Shown one piece after another: positions 52,478 through 60,000 of a stretch of DNA of 60,000 bases. The position numbers were made by a program, and so were the translations under genes. Where the stretch lies: the NCBI RefSeq assembly GCF_963678635.1, contig NC_087067.1, forward strand, positions 28,033,547 through 28,093,546, written 5' to 3'. The stretch's first letter is position 1. Every line of letters begins with the position of its first letter. Under the pieces are notes generated by a model. The model was given only the letters and a program-made list of their open reading frames with translations. It had not been told where the DNA came from and did no database searches. This DNA comes from Symsagittifera roscoffensis (Eukaryota; Xenacoelomorpha; Acoela; Convolutidae).

Positions 52478-55400
52478 TCAAAAACTTGAAGGAATGTCCC
52501 TGATGAATTTAACCTTTGATGCCTGAAGACTTTCTTTCAATTGAACTCTGTCCGCTTCGCAATCCAAACCTGCATTCAGAATCCGTGCACTTAAATTGCA
52601 CAATTCCTGTATCACCGAGACCCAATTGCTCCAAGACTGAACATGATAGGATGATTTGTGCGCCGTGCTGTGATTGGTCAGTTTCTGTTTGATCTGGTTG
52701 AGAACTAATGAAACCATTGGTTCCGCAAATGGTGATTCAATTGCAGAAATGAACATGAGGGAAATAATATTACAGGCGTCTTCAGAAACCGTCAGTGGGG
52801 TAATAATACTCGGCAACGGCGGCCACAAAAGTTCAAAAAGAACTTTTTCGCTGTTCGTTTTGATCAAATCTTGGAATATTTCGAAGACCAGAAACGCGCA
52901 GCAACTCTGGCTGAAACTACTGCGGTGTTTTTGTAGCAGACTGGTCGCTTTGTAGAACCGTTCGTGAAGGTTCAGATAATCAATCATCAGCCGACCTAAC
53001 GGGCGAACAATTATCAGGGCATGCTGGGCGGACGAAAACTCAAATTTTTCAATAATTCGAGTCACTCTTTCGATCGAGTCAATTGAAATATTTTCATCTG
53101 ATTCAAGATTATGAACTGCGGGTGGATAGTAACTGTATATACAAGACAGAAGCAAGCTCAAACTGAAACGGATCATCGTTTTTGTGGATGCATTTTTGAT
53201 ATGTTCGAAGCAGGTTTTGATCACGAAATCGGCCACTTTCCGATTGAGCGATTGGCTAATTACTAGTTCGTCAATTCGAGTGAAAATAGCACAGAAGACA
53301 TTTTTAGTACAAATGTTGGAGTATACTAAAAACATTTGAACAGCTGTTGACACAAACTCCGAGTCTCGTAGCTCTGTTATGAAGTTAGTAATAGTATCGA
53401 AAGTTAAAGCGACTAAGGATAGCATGTAATGCTGGGAAGGTCTTGAGGCGGCAACTGAGGTCGCGGCCGTGATTCGGTTCAAAATGTACAACTGAATATG
53501 ATTAGTCACAATTGGACGAAGAATATTCTGGTTTTTACCTGCACACTTCATCAGCAGACTTAGGCCGCAGAGCGTTGTCGTTTCGATTGACAACATCGAA
53601 CTATTCAGACCCGACACGAAAATCGAGATCAAATGGTCAATTTCTTCTGCATGTCTTTCTATATCAGTTGTTGCATTTATACTCTGACACAGAAGTGGTA
53701 TAGTATACAATGCTGTCAATTCGTCTTCAGGGGGTAGGGTTCGATGCAGATTACTTATCAATACATACAACCAGTCGAACTGATTTGTGTCTACAAAGAG
53801 ATTCGACAATAGGATCAGGCCCTTAAACACGTCACATGTAACTGACGTCGGAATTGTTGAATCTGTCAGCCAATGATGACATTGCTCATTAAGCAGAACA
53901 ACACACGAATTTAGATCTACCTTTACATGTTCAACCACACTTTCAGGCAAATGGGCGAACACGCTTTGCGACAGCAATTCTGCAAAATGAACACTCGACG
54001 ATTTGACAACTCCTTTGAACTGCGACGTTAACTGGCGCTTCAGTTTCGCCACACTTGCGTAGTGAATTTCCGGAGTGACTCTTCTGCCCGAATTGAACTT
54101 AGAAGTCCTCGAAGCCGAAAACGGGATTCCAGGTGAGACCAAAGAAGGATTCCCCGGAAGCAAGGTGCGCATAGCAACTGCAACTAGACTTATAATGGCG
54201 TTGAACGACATTTTTCTTATTTTCCACTTTTCCTCCAAGAGATCTATTTCCTCTTCGTTGCTTGAGTTCAAAACCGACAAATAAATCATCCAGATTTCTT
54301 CGAACGATTGTCGACTCACCCATCCAAAAACTTCGACTCGGGTTTGGAAATCGTAGAATATGTCGGGATCCAAAAGAAAAGATGCATCCATGTTTGGCGG
54401 CCGATCCTTTATCGACTCGACTGAGAACCCTTTAGACCACATATCTTTTGGAACCCTACAAACTTCAATCAAATCTGGGTGTCTGCATAAAGATGCAAAA
54501 GCGTTTTTCAAATAAGAAGCCAACTCGTTACTCGGATTTTGAGCATGTAACAACAACACACATTCGCTGCTTTCACGAATTGTGACAACGTCGTCATCTT
54601 TTTGAGGAACTTTTGACGTCGGGAAACAATCAGGAATTATGTTTCTGGTTAGAAGCATTAACAGCTTGCATAGTTTCAAACATCTTCCAGGCTCCCCTTT
54701 TTCGACAATTTGAGTTAAGACTGCAACATTAGGTACAAATTGCAGAAACTTGACCAGGTCCAGACAATTATGGGGGCGAGCATTGGCGTTTATGGTGTAA
54801 TATTCTAGAACGACTTGGACCATATTCAACAACAATCCCCCAAACGGTGCCAATTTTTCAATCCACGAAGCATTCAGAATCAAAAAATGTTCCAAACAAT
54901 TCATGAAAACATTTATCTCTTCTAAGCTATTCAAGCCATCTGAGCTTTCGTTTAACTTGCTCAGAAACCGTTTTGTTTTGGCGACGAAAATATCAGAGAT
55001 AAATTCAACTAGCTGGATATTTGGTGCATTATTCTGAGATTGCTGCTCATTTAGATGACGTTGATACAAGCATACGATGAGACCAAACGTATTATCAGAC
55101 CCTGAAAGATAAGACATAGCATCATCTAAATCCAGCGCATAAATGAACTTTGAGTGATCCTCGTTTGAAATTTTATCTCGGTTTTTTGTCAGAAACGTTT
55201 GTGTAAATGCAACATCAAAGCTTTCAAAATCGGATAGCAAAACCTGAGATTGTTTCAAAATTTCTCCGTCTTTGAGAAATTGAGAATTTTCGTTTGAAAG
55301 CTTTTGGAAATAAAGGGACAACTGGTCGATCAGATCGGGGAACTTTTTAAGAAATTTCATTGGATAAAGTCTTCTTGCGACTAAATCTAGGTCTTCTATG

Positions 55401-58400
55401 GGCGGTTGATCGCAAGTAGTCGAGTTAGCCAAATGCTGTAACTTGGCTATTACAATATTCACGACTCCGCGTTGGAATACCAAATCCGAGTTATTGATCA
55501 AACTCTCATTTGCGCACAACAGAAGGAGTACTTTGTGTGATATAGTTGGATGAAGTGCTTTGACGACAGTCAAGAACTTATTTTTAGCCGACGAATTCAC
55601 AATTGAATTTATAATCAAATCGTCTTGTAGTTTCTGAACGAACAATGCGCTCAGCGCCGGCTGCTGATAGACGAGTCCTAAGAAATCCGAAACGGGGGGT
55701 TCCTCTGCCAATATGCAAACGTCTCTCAGGTGGTTCAAAATTACCCACGACATCGGTTCTGTATCTTTATTTGCAGTAGCCACGGCTGAATCGACCAATA
55801 ACAAGAAACAAGACTTGATCAACAAAGTCTGAGATGGCGAATGACTGGCCTTACTTGAATCCGAGTTCAAAATCGAGGGCCACCAGCTATGATCTTTCGT
55901 GTATCCAACCGAGAATAGAATATCACACCATTGCAAGAATATGTAGGGATGGAAAGGAACTAAGAGCCGTTTCAGTTTTTCATTCATAGTTATCACGTTT
56001 GTAGAAAGAACGTAAGATATTTGCGCTCCATTTATCAAACGGGCGAAACTTTCTGCTATTTTTTTGGCCAGTGGAGATGATGACTTTATGAGAAATTGCA
56101 AATGTTGCAAAAATTTGAATATTTGTGGAGCAACTTGATTGATGTCAAAATCGAATGTTTCGAATGCGCTTAGTGTCGATACAACATGGAGTATTTGATT
56201 TGCTATCATTTCTCCTGGTTTTTCACACTTGAATAACGGCGAGGAATCCGATACAGCTCTCGTTTTGACTTCTTTGACTTTACTAAGAAAAGACTCGTCC
56301 TGAGACTGACGACACATTACATTAACTAAACTAGTCAGAATCGATAAGAAGTTCTTGAAATTGCGCAAGGAATCCGTAGGCGGTGGCTTGAAAAACAGTC
56401 GCAATAAGTTTTCAGAATTAATCAAACCAACAGAGGGATGAAGCAAACATACCAACATCTGCAATCTCTCAATGTCCAGGACTGTTTCGAAGTTTATTTC
56501 ACCGTTTTCCAAAAGTGGGACTATGTTATCCGAACACTGTCTTGAAAAAGTTTTATGTTGCATTTCGCCTTCGTGCTTCGCATGTCTTAACGCAACAATA
56601 ACTAAATCCCAGGCTTCGGGATAATCGCTCAGTTGTAATAGGAGGACACTTATGATCTGACGAGCCGCTTTGGATCCGCTGGTTTCCAAGTTATTACTAG
56701 TGGCCAATTGCTCTTCCGGGTCATTGATTGAAATTCCTCTTCGCGCAAACAGATCATGAACAACTGGTCTCAAAACCGAAATCGAAACTTTGTTATCCAC
56801 TTTTGACAGAGCAGAGCAATGTTGTGTTATCTTTTCTAAGTAGATAATCGGTTTTCCTTCGTACTTTTGGTGACTCAGCTGAATGAAAAACGACATCGCA
56901 TGTCCCATTAAGTCAGAATGAAATGGAGCCAATTCGCCTCTCAATTCGGAGAAAACAGCCAGTTGATCGCTCAGAAATTTCAGAAAACTGTGCTCATTAT
57001 CCAACAAGTTATAGTTGACTTTCAAGTTGATCAACTGGCAAAGAAGTTCAATGACCAGTAAACGATCGCACGGTCTACTTGAGCTGCTGTATTTCCTAAG
57101 ACTGTTCAAAACTAAACTCTCAAAGCTTTTGATGTGCTGGTTCACAAGAGGCATCCGATTTTGAAACTGGCCAAGTCTTCCTGTTTTTTGTTTCAATTCT
57201 CGTTTTAGGTTCACTTGACTTGGATCTCCGTTTGAACTTGCGTCAGGTGCTAAGTCCTGAGTGAATCTCATGTAAGGATCGGTGAACGTCGAGGTGTAGA
57301 GATACATGACATCACGTTCACGCCTCGTTTTTCCAGAATACCCTGGATCTATAAGTTGGGCTGGGTTATGACATACACTGGTTCCAAATACACTGTGGAA
57401 TAGATTCTGTACGCATGTTATTGCCTTAACTGGCGTCAGATTCAAGCACAATTCAACTTGCCTCAAAATAGTATCTACATACAGTGATATTTCCCTGGTG
57501 CTAGCATAATGAAAAAGGCTTCCAATGCTGCTGAGCACTGATGAGGTAAAAATAATGAACTTATCATTTTGACTTGTCAAGCTAGATACTTTCAGACTTC
57601 GATTCATACTTGAGAGAATTTCAAAAAGGAGCATTAGGTTTGAATCATGAGAAAAGGAACTGTCCAGAGGCTTCGGAGGCGTTGGAGCCGAGGGCGCACT
57701 GGATCCTGACGTGAACATCGATATCGACTCTTTCTTGGCTTCTTCCAGAAACTTTGTTGGCAAAGATGGTAAAGTAACATTTGTATTTCTGGCTTTAGTA
57801 ACCGCGGTTTCTACTAACTTCTGACCTTTCTTTCTGATCGGACTTGGAATGGTTGCGGTGTTTGGGAAGTATGACGGTAAAGAAGTCAAATTTGTAGGTA
57901 GCTTGGGGTATCCACTTTTAACTGGGGATGTTGCGGGTTCTTTGTTCCTCAAAACGTGATCTACGACATTCAAACATTTCAATAGATGATGAAACAAAGT
58001 TCCAAATAAAGAAGACAAAATTTCATCACTAATCGCGGGCCAATCTCGAACTGCTTTCATGGAGTCGTCAAAAACTTGGGGGTTTTCTAGGAACCCAATG
58101 ACTGTCGAGGTCAGCAAGCTTGTTACGATGTCAAGCAAGTAAGCATGAGTTACAACGTTTGTACAAAATGAGGAACTAAGCAGATTCAGACAAATTTTTA
58201 TGTTCCCGAATTTCTCGGATGAATTCATATCGGACCTTTCAGGGGTCGGGCACATTTGCCAAGAACTTGGATAATTTCTAGGTTCATAAAGCTGACTTAG
58301 CTTGCGCAAAGTTTGAAGGATTCCATTTAAGGCATTTGGATCATTTACTTCATTTAGACTGTTAAATAACATGTTGATGACGAAAGAGAGCTTTTGAGTT

Positions 58401-60000
58401 AATTTCGTAGCAGATTCACTATCGTCGATTCGCGAGTAACTTTTTTGAAAGTGCATTGATTTATCTACTGCGTATATTTCTGGAATCGGTTTGAAACTGG
58501 GACAGTATTTACTATGAAGATTAGTTGAAAAATTCACCAACGATTCATGCGAGTGTGTGAACGTGTTTGACATGGGCAGACATATTTTTTCCACCATTGT
58601 GGCTAAAATTTTTGAAGCATTATCTCTCAAGTTTTGATTAGAGCTTTGAATTTGCTCAGCCACAAACTGTAAAATCTGATTTTGAAGACTGAATTCTGGA
58701 CTTGATTTATATGAACAGTTCGCCTCGTGGAAGAGTAAATTATTGAAATCCACATTTTGGAGAAATTCCAACGCCGAGAGCTTAATAAGCCAGTAGTTTT
58801 GCGATTTGAGAAACAATACTGCTTCTATTATGTCAACTAGCAAGGCCGAGTGAGGGCAAATTTCCATCATAAGTTGAATGTTCGAAGCTAAAACAGTCAA
58901 AGCTGACCGAACAACCGGTGCTTCCGGGTCGGAAATAGCCTTGATCAAGGCTTCAATGCTTCGCGGAAATGCAGCCGCTTCAAGACAAAGTCCCTCTAAA
59001 AATGATTTCACGATTGCGCCATAGATGTTTACGCAACCAGATCGAACCTGTGGGTCCGCATGGGTAGCAAAAAGGTACACATCATCTATAAACTGAATCT
59101 GAGCTTCGGAGTTTGAACTTGCACTCAAAAAGATCTGCAAATCTTTTATGTCTTCCAAAGCACAAAGCTGCGCCACAATTTGCAACGCTAGACATTTTAT
59201 ACTGACTCTAACTTCGTTGTCTGGTTTGAGTTTTGATTTCTCACCCGCGAGTAGAAAATCAGAGCAAATTAGCCTCAAAGCGTATGTTGCAGGTGTTTGT
59301 ACATTCGAGGAGTAAGTTCCAATGTCAACTCCTGATTCTGGCCCTTGATTTTCCGGAGACCCATAATATGACTCCGTCATATAATCCGAGACCAAATCTG
59401 GGAACTCATTTTGATCTACATTTTCTTCGCTCTGTTTTGCATATAAGTCATCCTTCGTCGTTAATGCTCGGATTTTTTCGGGGATATCTTCCATGGACGA
59501 AGCTGTTGATCCGGCAATACTACTCGTCATTTGATCGCCACTCGGAACACTGCCGGCACTTTCCACATTTTGCTTCCGGTCAGCCAGTTTATTCGTGAAC
59601 AAAGGAACATCCGCGCGTGCATTGTCCTCGAGATTCTGAAAACTTGAAGCAAGACCCGATGCGCTCGTTTCACGAGTTAATGTCTCTGTTGGCGACCAGG
59701 ATAACACGTCTTCAGGATTGTCGTTTATTTGCTCTCGAGGAATTCCCCCTCGCCTCGTTAGAACTCGTTTCAGACCAAATGGACACATTTTCAGCAACGC
59801 CAACAGTGCTTCCAAAGCTGCAGTTTTTACTACACTACTTGCATGTTTGCAAAGATGACAACACACTTCGAAACACAAAGTCAAAATTGGAATCAGCGAC
59901 GAGGCGTTTTCTAATTCGAATGAACATTTCTTTGCATCTATGATTGACAACAGGTGTCGGAGGCATATCAAACTTCCAACTAGACTGTCTACTCCCAAAG
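52478..60000 (-). CDS. HTT: Huntingtin, C-terminal 2.5 kaa in one exon (5' end outside window)
   Basis: One uninterrupted frame of about 2506 codons runs from the right edge to TGA at 52478. Huntingtin landmarks occur in order across it: EVRVSIKCLAL, HADPQVRSG, NYWLIKLSALEFL (about residue 400), HHLLK..N..DHVL with SPIRKKG, QHIKSFESLVLNSLRKY (about 955), VVHDLFARRG (about 1078), WCDILFSVGY with SWW (about 1360), NHLRD and EEPPVSDFL (about 1430), FGWVSRQSFEEIW (about 1890) and FVDTNQFDWLYVL (about 2070). These match human huntingtin from about residue 270 to the end. The protein is a large HEAT-repeat solenoid scaffold that works with HAP40 in vesicle transport, autophagy and other roles. The frame opens at a Leu codon at the edge, so the true start and any polyQ tract lie beyond. 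It has no intron in 7.5 kb, whereas vertebrate HTT has 67 exons. Confidence 0.95.
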   Translation of the reverse strand, partial: LGVDSLVGSLICLRHLLSIIDAKKCSFELENASSLIPILTLCFEVCCHLCKHASSVVKTAALEALLALLKMCPFGLKRVLTRRGGIPREQINDNPEDVLSWSPTETLTRETSASGLASSFQNLEDNARADVPLFTNKLADRKQNVESAGSVPSGDQMTSSIAGSTASSMEDIPEKIRALTTKDDLYAKQSEENVDQNEFPDLVSDYMTESYYGSPENQGPESGVDIGTYSSNVQTPATYALRLICSDFLLAGEKSKLKPDNEVRVSIKCLALQIVAQLCALEDIKDLQIFLSASSNSEAQIQFIDDVYLFATHADPQVRSGCVNIYGAIVKSFLEGLCLEAAAFPRSIEALIKAISDPEAPVVRSALTVLASNIQLMMEICPHSALLVDIIEAVLFLKSQNYWLIKLSALEFLQNVDFNNLLFHEANCSYKSSPEFSLQNQILQFVAEQIQSSNQNLRDNASKILATMVEKICLPMSNTFTHSHESLVNFSTNLHSKYCPSFKPIPEIYAVDKSMHFQKSYSRIDDSESATKLTQKLSFVINMLFNSLNEVNDPNALNGILQTLRKLSQLYEPRNYPSSWQMCPTPERSDMNSSEKFGNIKICLNLLSSSFCTNVVTHAYLLDIVTSLLTSTVIGFLENPQVFDDSMKAVRDWPAISDEILSSLFGTLFHHLLKCLNVVDHVLRNKEPATSPVKSGYPKLPTNLTSLPSYFPNTATIPSPIRKKGQKLVETAVTKARNTNVTLPSLPTKFLEEAKKESISMFTSGSSAPSAPTPPKPLDSSFSHDSNLMLLFEILSSMNRSLKVSSLTSQNDKFIIFTSSVLSSIGSLFHYASTREISLYVDTILRQVELCLNLTPVKAITCVQNLFHSVFGTSVCHNPAQLIDPGYSGKTRRERDVMYLYTSTFTDPYMRFTQDLAPDASSNGDPSQVNLKRELKQKTGRLGQFQNRMPLVNQHIKSFESLVLNSLRKYSSSSRPCDRLLVIELLCQLINLKVNYNLLDNEHSFLKFLSDQLAVFSELRGELAPFHSDLMGHAMSFFIQLSHQKYEGKPIIYLEKITQHCSALSKVDNKVSISVLRPVVHDLFARRGISINDPEEQLATSNNLETSGSKAARQIISVLLLQLSDYPEAWDLVIVALRHAKHEGEMQHKTFSRQCSDNIVPLLENGEINFETVLDIERLQMLVCLLHPSVGLINSENLLRLFFKPPPTDSLRNFKNFLSILTSLVNVMCRQSQDESFLSKVKEVKTRAVSDSSPLFKCEKPGEMIANQILHVVSTLSAFETFDFDINQVAPQIFKFLQHLQFLIKSSSPLAKKIAESFARLINGAQISYVLSTNVITMNEKLKRLLVPFHPYIFLQWCDILFSVGYTKDHSWWPSILNSDSSKASHSPSQTLLIKSCFLLLVDSAVATANKDTEPMSWVILNHLRDVCILAEEPPVSDFLGLVYQQPALSALFVQKLQDDLIINSIVNSSAKNKFLTVVKALHPTISHKVLLLLCANESLINNSDLVFQRGVVNIVIAKLQHLANSTTCDQPPIEDLDLVARRLYPMKFLKKFPDLIDQLSLYFQKLSNENSQFLKDGEILKQSQVLLSDFESFDVAFTQTFLTKNRDKISNEDHSKFIYALDLDDAMSYLSGSDNTFGLIVCLYQRHLNEQQSQNNAPNIQLVEFISDIFVAKTKRFLSKLNESSDGLNSLEEINVFMNCLEHFLILNASWIEKLAPFGGLLLNMVQVVLEYYTINANARPHNCLDLVKFLQFVPNVAVLTQIVEKGEPGRCLKLCKLLMLLTRNIIPDCFPTSKVPQKDDDVVTIRESSECVLLLHAQNPSNELASYLKNAFASLCRHPDLIEVCRVPKDMWSKGFSVESIKDRPPNMDASFLLDPDIFYDFQTRVEVFGWVSRQSFEEIWMIYLSVLNSSNEEEIDLLEEKWKIRKMSFNAIISLVAVAMRTLLPGNPSLVSPGIPFSASRTSKFNSGRRVTPEIHYASVAKLKRQLTSQFKGVVKSSSVHFAELLSQSVFAHLPESVVEHVKVDLNSCVVLLNEQCHHWLTDSTIPTSVTCDVFKGLILLSNLFVDTNQFDWLYVLISNLHRTLPPEDELTALYTIPLLCQSINATTDIERHAEEIDHLISIFVSGLNSSMLSIETTTLCGLSLLMKCAGKNQNILRPIVTNHIQLYILNRITAATSVAASRPSQHYMLSLVALTFDTITNFITELRDSEFVSTAVQMFLVYSNICTKNVFCAIFTRIDELVISQSLNRKVADFVIKTCFEHIKNASTKTMIRFSLSLLLSCIYSYYPPAVHNLESDENISIDSIERVTRIIEKFEFSSAQHALIIVRPLGRLMIDYLNLHERFYKATSLLQKHRSSFSQSCCAFLVFEIFQDLIKTNSEKVLFELLWPPLPSIITPLTVSEDACNIISLMFISAIESPFAEPMVSLVLNQIKQKLTNHSTAHKSSYHVQSWSNWVSVIQELCNLSARILNAGLDCEADRVQLKESLQASKVKFIRDIPSSF

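Noticed and set aside
59233-59943. 121- and 108-codon plus-strand frames at the right end
   Set aside because: Antisense shadows of huntingtin.
59998-59998. Huntingtin start codon at the window edge
   Set aside because: The first codon there is TTG within a conserved region that aligns to about human residue 270, so the gene continues beyond the window.

Overview
The window is animal nuclear DNA, not prokaryotic. It is AT-rich and gene-poor. Coding sequence is cut into short exons by introns of 0.3 to 5 kb with pyrimidine-tract/AG acceptors, AATAAA signals occur, and decayed retroelements fill introns and intergenic space. The right end holds a huntingtin gene (HTT), an animal-type HEAT-repeat protein. 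The species cannot be named from the sequence. Several traits suggest a fast-evolving invertebrate: a huntingtin with no intron in more than 7.5 kb, two non-GT splice donors in one gene, and an LTR element with an envelope-like gene. A larvacean tunicate is one possibility, by inference only.

Layout, left to right. (1) 1-7,062, minus strand: three exons of a Ser/Gly/Lys-rich protein that runs off the left edge, with a dead LINE in its large intron; a possible further exon lies at 12,021-12,067. (2) 8,075-9,060: a CpG-rich fold-back and minisatellite block; 10,727-10,984: a (TACA)n microsatellite. (3) 13,123-27,859, plus strand: a complete nine-exon facilitative sugar transporter (SLC2A/GLUT type, 518 aa) whose introns carry dispersed repeats, a 467-bp tandem duplication, a tRNA-like SINE head and a 22-bp satellite. 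A decayed tandem copy of its 3' end follows at about 28,262-29,333. (4) 31,293-39,022: an LTR retroelement bounded by a 4-bp target-site duplication. It is oriented on the minus strand and contains a broken envelope-glycoprotein-like region but no recognisable reverse transcriptase. (5) 39,954-46,279, plus strand: a three-exon gene for a secreted Tyr/Asp/Asn/Arg-rich repeat protein with a Cys-rich tail. (6) 46,797-51,957, plus strand: the 3' exons of an unrecognised gene. (7) 52,478-60,000, minus strand: huntingtin, from about human residue 270 to the stop, in one exon.

The genes do not form a pathway. Huntingtin is an intracellular scaffold, the SLC2A protein a plasma-membrane hexose carrier, and the repeat protein is probably extracellular matrix, house, cuticle or adhesive material. 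Huntingtin and the gene at 46,797-51,957 converge, with about 520 bp between their stop codons.

Exon joins were worked out by hand from reading phase, splice dinucleotides and family similarity. The SLC2A, huntingtin and repeat-protein calls are strong. The small exons at 12,021, 47,690 and 50,107 are weak. No alignment, repeat search or transcript was available.
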